Source of the DNA: Megascapheus bottae
Lineage: Eukaryota; Chordata; Mammalia; Rodentia; Geomyidae
Direction: 5' to 3'
Length of the DNA: 64,000 bases
Assembly (NCBI GenBank): GCA_024803745.1
Contig: JANJXV010000016.1
Span: forward strand, 42,648,525-42,712,524
Within the stretch, counting starts at the first letter, position 1. Every line of letters starts with the position of its first letter. Positions 31,861 to 43,222 of this stretch are shown piece after piece. The notes beneath the pieces were generated by a model that was not told the origin of the DNA, made no database searches, and was given only the letters and a program-made list of their open reading frames with translations. The translations under genes were made by a program, and so were the position numbers.

Positions 31861-34800
31861 CAGCATGAGGAGGACTGTGGATTGAAGCAGCATTTCAGCC
31901 GGCTACAGGATCCCCACTGACAGAAAAGCAGCAGGAAGACTGGAAGAGGAAGGTAACTCCCTTCTGGAGAGAACCGAATGCAATCCAGAGACCAAGGATT
32001 AGAGAGATGGGTGCTACTCTCTGACAACATCTCCGAACAAAATGAGTCAGTCATCGATTTGGTAACAGCTTACAACACTGGAAGATATGGAGAATATAAA
32101 CACAAAATTCATGTGAATTGATTTCAGCAAGATATTTCGCCAAGTCCTTTATGATATTATTTTTGATCTATGAAGAAATGTGGTTTGGAAAATACCTGAG
32201 CAGAGTTATAGCTGACTGAATACATTAAGATAAGGACATTAATTCTTTTCAGGCCATAGAGGAAGCCCCAGAGAAAAATAGTAGTTGGATGAAGACACAG
32301 AAATCAGCCTTACTAAATTTGCAACTGACAGAACCCGAGATAAATAGCCAGCACCTCAAATGATACAGCCCCAATCCAAAACTATCTTGAGAGACATGAC
32401 TGCTAAGCAGTGATAGACAAGTCCTGTTCACTTACCAGTGGTGGCTTTAAAATCAAAACACCCATTTCGCAGTGGTTTACCATAAGCTTAAAATAAATAA
32501 ACAATTGCCACACCAAATTTAATCTACTTTAATAACTGTAAATTCCAGGGAAGACAGAAAGGTAGCAAAGCTGTCCCATGAGGAAGGCAGTGTACATTCC
32601 ATTCTCTTTTTGATTTCCTGATTGTCAGAAGTAAATGGGTTCAATGGATCTGCTGATGAAAGTTGTAGAAACCTCCCACTTGACACATGAAGAAAAAGGG
32701 TTGCATTAGAGTTCTCCACAGATGAATGGAGGAGTGAGATGTTTTCATCACTGAAAATCCTTCTATACTTACCAACCATTTCTGCTTTTGTCCTACAAAA
32801 GCCCTTCAGACACAGCTCTGCAGTCTGCTGTCGCACCACATCTTTCCTTTCCCGATAGCAGGCCTAAAGCTCTCCCACTCAACATATCCTTGGCTGTAGC
32901 CACACTGGATTTCAGAAATCTCTTCTGTCCAGATTTCAGTCTTCAAGTTCAGATTCTATTTCTTGGGATGAGCTCTTTTGCTGAGCTTATGTTTCTTTAT
33001 TTCTTGGCTTGATCACTTCCTCTAAGAAGATCCAGTTGGCCCCAGGAGGGGAAAACATGTGTTCAAGTTATGCAAGGTCCTTCCCTGCTCCTAACCTTGA
33101 CTTTCTGCATGGTGGCTCCGCCCCCTACTCCCTCAACCTCCCAGAATCTGAGGTCCAGCACTGAAGGAAATGAAGATGCATTTGATTCTTGGAATTCCAG
33201 CTCCAGATGGCTTTCTCTTCTTCTATTGCTCCTGGCACCCTGGGTACTTTATAAATAATCCTTTCTATTCCCTGAAGGCAATTCCTTAGAGAGCTATGTG
33301 TTCTGTCTGAATCTAAATGTTCCTCCAGGTACTGAAGTCTGAAAGGACTGATGAAACCACTTAACAATACAGTATATCTGACATAACAAAGCTAATAGAG
33401 TTTTACTTGTTAGCAAACTGTTCCTTCAAAAATATATTCTCCCACTTCATAAAAACCTGTAGGATTAATAAAGGGTCCTACGTAAGTATGTAGCTCTGAA
33501 AAGATTTTCCTGCAACGTTTTGTCTTTGAAATAGAATCTAAAAGAAATTATGTGCATGACTTCGTAGTTTGTGAGTAGTCTGCTAATATCTATTAAGGGC
33601 ATGTATCTTATTTATTTACTCTCTGAACCTATGTGAGGTGGAGATTCATGTTGGTGTTCTCTTCCAGATTTAACTTATGAGAGAATCTGTGTACATTGTG
33701 TGTGTTGTTTATTTATATCGATGTCGGTTCATAACTCTCCATCTCTAAGTTTGACACGAATGTTTGGTAGAGTTCTTCTCTGTATGTTGCTATTCCATAT
33801 ACTTGAAGCACAAATATCATTTTAGGGTGGAACCCCAAGGCCCACACTGCAGCAAGTCCCTTGGAGGCCTGCAGACATCAGGGTCAAGTCCCATGACTCC
33901 CAGCCGGCTTCCCCGCAAGCAGTGCGTGGGTCAGGGATCCCCAAGAAGGTCACTCTGGCTCAGGGATTAGGAAGTATTAAGGGGCTTAAGAGGAGGCAAA
34001 GATAATTACCAAATATCCAGGCCATTTTATAAAAGCCTCCTAAAGCCTAATACATAATAAAATGTCTAGATTATAAGTTGTAGGATTACCTTTTGCAGAA
34101 ATTGTATTCCAAACAATACTAGGAAAATAAATTGCTTTATCTGCATTTAATCACTTCACAATATAAAACTTTTCAATTATCCTGAAAGTACAGAGTACTT
34201 AATACATTTATTTTATCTGAAAAGAGCATTCACTGAGCAAATTTTGTTCACCAATTTCTGTGCTCTATTTAGCATTTCAAAAAAATAGGCAAAAATTTAT
34301 TAGCTGAAAGTATTAACCCATGAATAGTGGATGCTTTCAAGCATGAAAAACTCCCACTGCAGGAGCATGGGATCACATGACACCTTAGCGGCAATGTCTT
34401 CACTGCCCAGAGCAAGCGGACCGTGATCCTCCTGTCTTCTGAGTTCACATTGCCTGGAAGGCCTTGCAGTGCCCCACTGAACAGTGTTACAAGTGATGCC
34501 TGATTTAAAATTGGGGGGATGCCATTTGTAATTTCTCTCCTCAATGCAAGAGCTTTTATTTCTCACACACTCTGCAAGGACTTCGCCGGCTGGCAAAGGA
34601 AGTCCCCACCAAGATGCTGTGATGTACCAGGTACTTACAACCCTAGTACTTACCCAAGTACCCAGAGGGGACAAACAGAAATACCTGCGAGGTATCCCAT
34701 CAAATGGCTGGGCACCATGTCTCTCCCCACTTCTGCTGATCTGGCTTCAGCCCCCAGCATGCCAGATTAAAAAATGCCAGGCACAATGGTTTCTCTGGAT

Positions 34801-35332
34801 GCCTCCCTGTCTAAATACATATCCTCATAATACTCTCCATGGAAGCTGTATTTATTTAAATGGGACCGCTGTTGTTCTGAACATATTTAAGAATTAGCTT
34901 AGAAGAATTTCTCTATGGAACAGTACCCAAACAACCAATGCATACATTGGCCTCATTACTTTTATTTGCCAAGTTTTACTCATCCAAAACAGTTTTTCTG
35001 GGCTTGGATTCTCACAGGAGTGTTACTTATTGGTGTGCCATTATAGGAAATAGCTAAGGAATGTATTTGCCCAAATCTATAAAGGTAAATAAGTTACAGT
35101 ATTGACTGAGATTGGGTGGAAAGTCTACAAATTTTACGTTACTCAGTTTATATTATATCCCATAATGGATTAGTCCCACAATAATAAAAGGATAATCCCA
35201 ATAGGTAATATTTAATTATTCAGAGATCAATGTCTGTAATATTACATGATATGAAACAAAAATTATTATTTAATTTTTTTCTCTGACTCAGTGTTGCATT
35301 GTTTATTTCAAGTGAGAATACGGAGCAGGTCA
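31861..35332. other. Unique sequence, nothing recognised
   Basis: About 3.5 kb without a confident repeat or gene. The longest frames are minus 34300-34674 (124 codons) and plus 34544-34897 (117 codons), which overlap each other and lack known domains. Confidence 0.58.
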
Positions 35333-35545
35333 GAAACCAGGAGCCTATGCCTGTAATCTAAGCTACTCGTGAGACAGAGATCAGAAAAATTGCAGTTCCA
35401 AGACCTCACTCACCAGAAAAAGCTCAACACAGTGGCATATGATTTTCATCTCAACTATTATGACTAGAAGGGTCCAGTTTCCAGCCAATCCCAGGCCAAA
35501 AACTAATGAGACCCTATCTCAAAATTAAAGAGAAAAAAAGTATGC
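35333..35545 (+). mobile_element. Dimeric B1-like (7SL-derived) SINE
   Basis: The left monomer shows 'gcctatgcctgtaatctaag' and 'ctactcgtgagacagagatc', the Alu/B1 promoter-side core. After an internal A-rich joint ('ccagaaaaagc') a second, more diverged monomer ends with 'gagaccctatctcaaaatta' and an A-rich tail. Diverged, old copy. Confidence 0.55.
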
Positions 35546-35562
35546 TGGATTTCTGACTTAGT

Positions 35563-35735
35563 TGGAAAAATGAATTCTAAACCCCAGCACCAGGAAGAAG
35601 AAAATGGAGCAGGGAGAGGGTTGGGGCAGAGAAGCAGAAGCAGAGCAAGGAGGAGGAAGAGAAAGAAAGAAGAAGAGAAGAGGAAGAAGATGAAAAAAGA
35701 AAAGGGAGAAAGTTAGAAAGGAGAGAGACCAAGTT
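35563..35735. repeat. Purine-rich tract on a SINE tail remnant
   Basis: 'attctaaaccccagcaccag' (about 35572-35591) looks like the end of a tRNA-derived SINE. It passes into about 140 bp of impure AAG, GGA and GAAA purines. This repeats the SINE-to-purine pattern at 9484 and 45405. Confidence 0.6.
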
Positions 35736-35779
35736 AAAAAAATAGTCATGATAAAATACAATTTAAAAAAATAGTCATG
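35734..35779. repeat. 29-bp spaced direct repeat
   Basis: 'ttaaaaaaatagtcatg' occurs at 35734-35750 and again at 35763-35779, a small local duplication next to the purine tract. Confidence 0.9.
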
Positions 35780-37744
35780 GATGAGAGACATATTCCAAAA
35801 AGTAGACTCGAAGCCCATCAAAGCTTTTCTCCTACAGTGGTACATCACAGGACAGAGCTGTGGAAAGGCCTACTTCCCACATTTTCAAAACACCCTCATC
35901 AGGGAATTATTCTTACATTACTAATACCTTTCTGATCTGAAGTAAAGAAATAGGTTGGACATGAAAGAGGAAGTGAAATGTAAAATGAAAAGGTGTTTGC
36001 AGATGCCAGGACAAACATTTTTTTCCACCACAGTAGAGGAGAGGGCAACTTCTGTGCTCGGCAGAAGGAGCAGTGAAAGGGGTAAAGGCGGCAGTGCCTC
36101 CTCACCCCGGCCCCTCACTGCCTGCCTCTCCAGCCTGCACCCCTCCATTCAGAAGCCCCAGGCTCTCTGCTGGCTCCTGGCAAGAGCCGTGCACCTGCAG
36201 TGCAGTTGGAAATGGGAAGGTTCCTGCTCTGTAATTCTTTCAGCTGCTGTTGCATTGGCTCTGATCTTGAGCCTTGGCCATCAAATCTCCAAACTATTTC
36301 TAGCTGCCATACCTTCTTTGTGAATTTGTATTGGAGGAAGAAGTGTGCATCTCAAGCCAAAGCCTGATCTGGCCAACAAATCAGACAATATTTAAATGGG
36401 ACCTTGATTAGCAGAGGATAGTTAATCACCCAAGAAAAGACCTGAGTAGGTTGCAGAGGCTGTCTCTGCGAGTGGAATGGGACAGCAGCAGAGAGAAGGA
36501 ATTAGGCCTCTGGGTCATGCTTCTGTGTTAGCCTGGCACGAAGAAAAAGAAAAGTCCTTCCAGCCTTGCCCGATTGACTTACACACGTTTTTGTACATAG
36601 GAAGTATTTCTTCTGAATAGTTTTATGTGTTACAAGAAAAACTATGAAATATTTAGTAATGGCAAAAGATATAAACTCTCTATATAGAGTTCTATTATCA
36701 AATAGTAAAGAATATCTAGCAAAGTATCTTTTTTTTCTGTGTTCTTGGCCGAGAAAGTCTGATAGCATGAAGATCTCCTATCAGCCCTAATTGAACTGTC
36801 AAGTCCGTTCGGTTCTAGTGATAGAAGAGTAAAATACTCTAATGCACATATTTTAGGTGGAGATTTCGAAGAAATCGCAGACATCTGTAGAGAGATGCCC
36901 CTGGAAAGCTGTTCTCTCATACAAAGAAGTTTATCCCTGCCTACACTAATAAAACTGACTGAGGACCCCAAAAGACATTTTCCTGTCCAATAGCCCAAGG
37001 GAAGACCAGAGTCAGGGTCTGACGCCTGTTCACATGGAAACTACCGTATTGGCTGCAGCCTGGAGCCTTCCAGCAACATAGCCTGTGCAGGTCTTGAGCT
37101 GACCTGCCAGAAACCAACAGGACTCCCCCCCAAGGGGCCAAGGCCTCGTCTCTTCCCAGAGCTCTGCCTAAGTTCCCACCACCAACTGCTCCTGCGTCTC
37201 CTGTGGAATTGTTTGTGATCCTCAGCCATTGTGTGTGTGTATGTGATAAAGTACTATTGGATACATTGTGTGTATGATTGGATAAAGTACCGTTTCACTC
37301 ATGGGGGAGAAATGGTAACAAAACTCCAAATATGTTTTGAAAAAAATAAACAAAAAAGGTAGCCCTGCTGTACTACATAATCGAATCTGTTAAAACAGTG
37401 TAATGTGGATGCATAATAAAATAGCTTTGAGATCAAGTATAGAGTAGTACCAACTGATATGATTATTTCATAACCATGTAAGGCTTCAAGGCTTCAACAT
37501 GTAAGGGTTGGAGAGAGCTGGAGTCACACAAGAACGTGATGCTCAGGAGTGGCTCTGAGCACAGCTACACAGCTCTGTAGGCAAGACAATGCACGTTGTG
37601 TTTCAGAAAGCTAGCAGAAAGGATGTCGACGGTTTTCACTCTAGGAAAAATGGATAACTATTTGGGGGAAATAAAGATATTTAACCAGATTTAATCTTTA
37701 TACATAGCTGTGCATGCACTGAAGCATCCCATCATTCCACATGG
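35780..37744. other. Unique sequence, nothing recognised
   Basis: No element recognised. A short palindrome, 'ctctatatagag', is at about 36678-36689. Frames up to 122 codons (plus 35955-36323; minus 36642-36998) have no known domain. Confidence 0.58.
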
Positions 37745-37912
37745 GTATGTAGAGGAATTTTTTCCAGTCCTGGGTCTTGAACTCAGAGTCTGGGCATGGT
37801 CCCTAAGCTTCTTTTGCTCAAGGCTGGCACTCTACCACTGAGTGAATTGAACCCAGGACTCTGTACATGCTAAGCCGGCACTGGATCTCTAGGCTACATT
37901 CCCAGGACTGTA
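37745..37912 (-). mobile_element. tRNA-derived SINE with internal deletion
   Basis: Reverse copy: 'ttttttccagtcctgggtct', 'tgaactcagagtctgggc', 'cttcttttgctcaaggctgg' and 'cactctaccactgag'. It then jumps to 'tgaattgaacccaggactct' and 'aggctacattcccagga'. The stretch joining the two tRNA-like halves is shorter than in the copy at 18860, which indicates a deletion. Confidence 0.77.
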
Positions 37913-40805
37913 TGGGTTTTCTTTTGCTTGTATGTATCAGTTAAAAGAATAAAAGCAGATATAAAGAACAGATTTGCAGCGAGTCCATCACTAAATTAAT
38001 AAATGGTGCCATGACAATTGCATATGTATGTGGAAAAACATGACTTTTTTTTCCACAATGTGTTCAGGAAATAGCTCCGGACTGAGAATGGTAATGAATG
38101 TTAAAAGTAAAACATTCAAGATTTAAAGGGCGTTTGGTGAACTTTGCATTTTGAACTTTTGTGAAGTAAACACATGCATGATTTTGAGAGAAAACCAGCC
38201 ACTACACAGGAAACAAGGTTTCTGTTTCATGTGTGCATGCACACACACACATGCTCCTCAAATCACTAATGAACAAAAAGAGGAGCTGTTCACAGGTGGT
38301 CAGAGTGAGTCCCAGAAGCCAAGTCAATTGACTGGAGTGCAGACTTATCGGTGGGCTGAGGCCTTGCGCACACCTAGGCCTGTGCATTCTCCGCTTCTGC
38401 AGGGCCTCTGGACAGCCATGGAGTCCTCTCGAGCTGAGGGCTTGTCCCAGCGGGTCACTCACTTGACCCTGGTCTCTCTTTGATGCCCTGTGCGCTGGGC
38501 ACCCAGGGAGTGGCTTCCCAGGAAACTGAGTGGCATTCAGGTAGCTGCAGCCCCTGCCCTGGATAAGGACCCAGCCCAGTTTCCTCAAAGATCCCAAGCA
38601 GACGGTGCCACCACCCCACAGTGCCAGACACAGCGTGTTCCTCAGCTCTCACAGAAATAACTTTTTCATTTTTAGTCAGAAGGCACTGTGACTTACATGT
38701 ATTTAACTTCTATAAATCACACCAATTTTTATTACCCTGGACTGTGTCTTGGTGCATGCACTGCATGGAACACTATATCCCACATTCAGCTTCAGCACGG
38801 GCCACCCTCTGGTCCTGAGGCGTCAGAAATTACATTCATTACAGATGCATTTACACCTGCAGTTGCTCTGAAAGCATGGTAACTGTCTCTCTGTATTTCA
38901 AGAGAAAAGAGGGAGGGAAGAAAGCTATGAATTAGTTCTTTTCAATGGAGCAAGACTTTCATTTGGGGAGCATAGTTTTGAAACACGTAACAACAGCAAA
39001 CACATTTCGCCAGAGATAATCAGGTATATTCTCAGAGATAGCCCTGAACTTGTTCTAATACACTCGGAAAAACCAGTTCCAGAGGTCCTGAAACACAGCC
39101 CCCACCACCTGTGCCTTACTCCACAGTGACTGAATGGAAGTGGCTGGGGTGTGACCTCACAAGGATTTCAATGTGTGATTGCCCTGGAGATACTGCAGGT
39201 TGTATTTAACACCAAAGTAACACTGGAATATGATGCAATTCATATGGGGTGAGGTTTAAGGGGTGAAAAGGAAAAGATAGCCACAATGAACAGTTTAGAG
39301 CTTGGAGTTATTTGGAAAGGAGTGGTTGTGTTTTTTGTGCAGCTCAGCAAACAATAAATTAATTAGGCAAATGTTGACATACCAAGGTGACAAATTTTCA
39401 TTAAAAATGATTACTTTGGGACTCCGACTCCCTGACAAATTGAGACCAGAGAATTCCTTTTCCATCTTCTGTAAACACGATTGCACGTTGTTACCGCCTT
39501 CTCTGGTGTGCCTGCATTGGCAGTGGAAGTTTCCAGCCGTGGAGCTGAACTCTGCTTCTCAGTGCATGCGTAGCTCTAACTTTGATTTGGACACATTCCC
39601 ACGATGGGTGTTGGATGTACAGAGACATGATTGTCAGATGGAAGACACTGGGAACCATGGAAGCCAGAGCGCAGAGATAAAGTAGGGCCTCTCAAAATGA
39701 AATGTACTAAGGGCCAAGAAGTTTGGGACAAAGGTTCATTCTAGGCACAAAGACAGAAGACTGCTAAACCCTATTCATTTGGTGTGATTAGAGTATGTCT
39801 AAAGGGTCCATAGGTAACGGCCTGTGGGCCTGGGGGATACATCCTAGTTAAATACTTTATAGAAAGGAAGGTGGCTCCTCTTCTCCCATCTCCCATCGTG
39901 GAAGTACTGAAGCATAGAAGGAACATGGCAGACACCACATGGAGGTCACTAGAGCTATGGCACTGGTGACACTCAAGGTGGCACACAGAGTCAGCTAGAT
40001 CCAAGCGGTAGTGGTGCCCTGGGGCAGTCCCTGTCCTGGGCATATACCAGCTCTGTCCTGTGAAACAGCCGCTGTGGTTGCAACACTGGCTGCAGTAGCA
40101 CGCGGTCAACTGAGATGATCCAGATGATCTGAGATGATCAGAGCTTTGCCTGCACCGAGGCTCTGAACTTACCTGAACTTAGCTGGCTACCCTAGGGCTG
40201 AGTGAGAGCTTAGCACTTAGGATTCCAATCAGATCTCCCATTAATCAGTGATCTGGGCTGAGAAAAGAGAATTTCGGCTTCACAAGAGTGATGAACTTAC
40301 AGGTGGCAAAGAGGCGATTCCTCCTGGGAAATGAGCCTGAAGCTCTGAGGCACCTTCGTAGGCACAGGCAGCTGTGTCTCAGGAAGTCCAAGTGCGACTA
40401 TGTGCCGAGAGCCCGGAGATCAACAGATCTGGGCATGAAGCTCTTTTCATGTGCTTCTTCTCTACAGCCAGCCAGCCCACCCCCAGGGCGGGACGCAGGC
40501 CAGAGGCAGAATCCTCTCCACTCTCCTCAGCACACAGGGTGCAGGAAGGTGCCAGCGGCCCTGGGCAGAGGCTGCTGCATCTGCCCTTCCAGGAACACCT
40601 GCTGACTTCTGCCCATTCATCCCCCCCTGCTTCCAGCCCAACACCTGGGGACAGATCCCAGAGCCCTCTTGAAGCAGCAGATGCAAGAACCCTTCAGCTT
40701 TCAGTTAGAAAAGAAGTGCTTTGCTAAAACTTTGACACTATGCACAAACTAAATGTTTTACTAGTGAAAGAGATGAGGGAGAGGGAAAGGAAGGGGGGAG
40801 GAAGA
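37913..40805. other. Unique sequence, nothing recognised
   Basis: No gene or confident transposon. A (CA)7 run is at about 38239-38251. GC-richer frames at 38151-38652 and 40288-40727 overlap on both strands, which argues against coding. Confidence 0.57.
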
Positions 40806-40955
40806 GGGACAGAGGGAGAGGGAGGGGGAGGGGGGAGGGAGGAGGTGGGGCAGAGGGAGAGGGAGGGGGAGGGGTCAGGGAGGAGGAGGGGCAGAGGGAG
40901 AGGGAGGGGGAGGGGTGAGGGAGGAGATGGGGCAGGGGGAGAGGGAGAAGTGGGG
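40806..40955. repeat. 41-bp G-rich minisatellite, about 3.5 units
   Basis: The word 'cagagggaga' or its variant recurs with starts at 40810, 40851, 40892 and (variant) 40933, a steady 41-bp period. Each unit contains runs such as 'gggagagggagggggagggg', four G runs with loops of 1-3 bases, a strong G-quadruplex pattern on the plus strand. The G/E-rich plus frame at 40740-41045 is a repeat product. Confidence 0.92.
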
Positions 40956-41431
40956 GGGAGCCGTTATTTTCCTATTCCCCTGTTCTCAGCAAAATCCAAA
41001 ATAGAAAATCAAGCTTACTCAAGTTCACCATCTGCTGGCTGGTGACCTGACACAAGCAGGTGGTGTTATTTTTGTTTGTCTGTTGCCCACCACTAGAGCT
41101 GCAGGCACCCTAGGTAGAGGAGATAAAAACAGGTTCACTATGGATTTCCCCCTGTTTGAAACCTTTGCCTTCTATGTAAGTAAGAAACAGTGGGATAGAG
41201 GAGGTAAAATCTCTTTACCCGTCCATATTTTTCTACATGTTTTATAGAGAAAATTAAAGATTCCAATTTAACGTAATAAAGCTTGACTACTTTCTGAAAG
41301 GTCTAAATTCAACAAGGGAGAAGAGAGAAATATATTATTGCAGAGGGGGGGAAATCAATTTTACTAGCAGTAAAATCTGTGCCTCAGAATATCTACTCAT
41401 TCTTTAATTAAAAATAGAATTTGCTTTCCGC
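40956..41431. other. Unique sequence, nothing recognised
   Basis: AT-rich sequence up to the left target duplication of the next L1; a run of seven G sits at about 41345-41351. Confidence 0.6.
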
Positions 41432-41445
41432 TAAGGACCAGTTTT

Positions 41446-42662
41446 AATATAAATGTTGTTGTAAAGGTGATGTAACAGAGGGGCTGCAGTTACATAAGTA
41501 AGATAATGAGTACATTTCTTTTGAACAGTTCTATCCCTTCCTCATTTCCTCCACTTCCCCTTGGAGGCGCCCCTCCCCCAAGTTCTATAGTTTACTTCTA
41601 ATAGGGCGTCAGATAAGAATCACGGTTGCCTGGGCTCAACTTTGTTCTCCTTCCCTTCCCCAAATCGGTTAAACTTAAATACAAGACAGTGGGTAGAAAA
41701 ATCAAAACCAATGACAACAGGGAATAAACCAAAGGGGAAACAGGGAAGAAAAAATAACTGCCAACAGTACACTAAAGAGAAATCTCTTGCCTCCATTTCT
41801 TTGAGTTCAATGAGCATCACTTTATATTGACCTGTGCGCATAGGTACTGAGCCGTGGTGATCCTCTGCTAAGAATATTCTGGACTGAGGAGCGTAGAAAA
41901 CATTTACACATATATTTTTATAAACCTATGTTAACCATCATTTATATTCTTATTGTATTTGTCCATATGATTTGAACTTGCCTTTCTGCTTCTGTATATC
42001 TGCCTGCTAATACCCTGAGAAATGCAACTGCTGTCCTTGTGGCTAATCTACAACCATCCATTTGTCCTTGGTTCCCAGACTGAGCTATGCTGGAGTAAGG
42101 AGTATACACATTCCAAGCCGGGAGCTGGAGATAGTAGCTATCTGGTACCTGCAAGGTCGGACTTGTGAGGGCCAGCAAACTAGGGTAGATGTCAACAAGC
42201 CCATTACCATGGAGATCCCCCTAGACTCATATCTGGCCTAAAACCATCCTCCTAAAATGACAGCCAGTTAGACTGACCAATGATTAGTCACGACCCCTTT
42301 TCTGCTTTGTGTTGCACCAATCATTTAATGGAATTATAGTATGAAATCTCCCACATGGTGTATTGATTTGCTGCTGGAATCTTCCCCCTACCAAAAGTGT
42401 ATAAAAAGTATTGTAATCTTGTGCTCGGGGCCTCTGGTCTGCACTCGACTATCAGTGCGCAGAGACCCGTGCTCGAGCTCGTCAATAAATGACTCATTGC
42501 AATTTGCATTGATCTTTGGTCTCTGGCTATCAGGGGGGGGCTTCAAGTTTCTGGGCACAATAGGACGTACTCTAGTTATCACAAATGAGGGAAGCCATGC
42601 AGATGTTTCTTTGGGTCTGGCTTACTTGGCTTAATATGATTTTTTTCCAAGTCTTTTCATTT
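41446..42662 (-). mobile_element. L1 3' end (older subfamily) interrupted by an LTR
   Basis: The left part (41446-41884) is a minus-strand L1 3' UTR related to 8190-8440. The right part (42563-42662) is the ORF2/3' UTR junction ('cacaaatgagggaagcca', 'gggtctggcttacttgg'), as in the L1 at 46.5 kb. Both belong to one insertion: the 14-bp word 'taaggaccagtttt' occurs at 41432-41445 and 42663-42676. On the L1 sense strand this duplication starts with an A run after TT, as expected for L1 endonuclease. The element is 5'-truncated and has no coding capacity. Confidence 0.8.
41885..42562 (+). mobile_element. Solo LTR of class I (gammaretrovirus-like) endogenous retrovirus
   Basis: Has the layout of an LTR. 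CCAAT boxes are at 42277-42281 and 42317-42321, TATAAAAAG at 42400-42408, a GC-richer presumed R region after about 42430, and AATAAA at 42484-42489. A T/G-rich stretch follows at 42511-42526. Cutting it out rejoins the L1: sequence left of 41885 and right of 42562 is continuous in the related L1 at 31.2 kb. 'ggac' is found on both sides (41881-41884 and 42563-42566), fitting a 4-bp duplication, although the right edge does not end in a clean CA. No internal gag, pol or env is present, so it is a solo LTR with no viral coding capacity. Confidence 0.72.
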
Positions 42663-42676
42663 TAAGGACCAGTTTT

Positions 42677-43090
42677 TTTTTTTTTAAGTAGAGTTTGCTT
42701 TACATTGGTTTGCACATAGACATTTGAAGTGTTTCTGTTTATCTCACCTGTCCCTCGTCCTTGTGTTTCCCCGAAGGCCGTAGGCACTTGATCATCCTGT
42801 GTCTGCCTGATGGACCAACCATATTGGGAAGAGGTTCCACCAACGTCTTAAAGGCACTTCTTCCCTGTTGTGCAAGCGAACCTAGCTCCTCCATATTCCC
42901 AGATGAGGGGCAGTGGCCTGGAGCAAGCCCTAGGATGCATTTGTCTGCATTCTTCTTGACCTTCACTGTTCAACACCGTCCAAGGCGAGAGAGCACTCAT
43001 TGATTTCAGATCCCACAGCGGGAGGTGACTTCAAATGTTTATTCCAGAACCCAGCCCTGGAACAACCTTACAAGTGTTCTTATTTCTGCT
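42677..43090. other. Unique sequence, nothing recognised
   Basis: Short interval after the L1 with a T run at its left edge. Overlapping frames at 42739-42966 (minus) and 42761-43003 (plus) lack known domains. Confidence 0.58.
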
Positions 43091-43222
43091 TTTTTTTTTT
43101 TTTTTTACTTTACTCATCATTTATACTGGTCCAAATGCTTATTCTTTTTGAGGTGATAAAGTTTGAACCTAGGATCTCACACATGCTAAGTATATACAAT
43201 GTTATTGAGTCCCTGAAAGTAA
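43091..43222 (-). mobile_element. ID-like tRNA-derived SINE
   Basis: Starts with a T18-type run (43091-43108, the reversed A tail). It continues with 'gaggtgataaagtttgaacc', 'taggatctcacacatgctaa' and 'gttattgagtccctg', the reverse of an ID/tRNA monomer in which both boxes are mutated. Confidence 0.55.

Noticed and set aside
41885..42562. Retroviral genes next to the LTR
   Set aside because: L1 sequence resumes directly on both sides, so no internal retroviral region is present.
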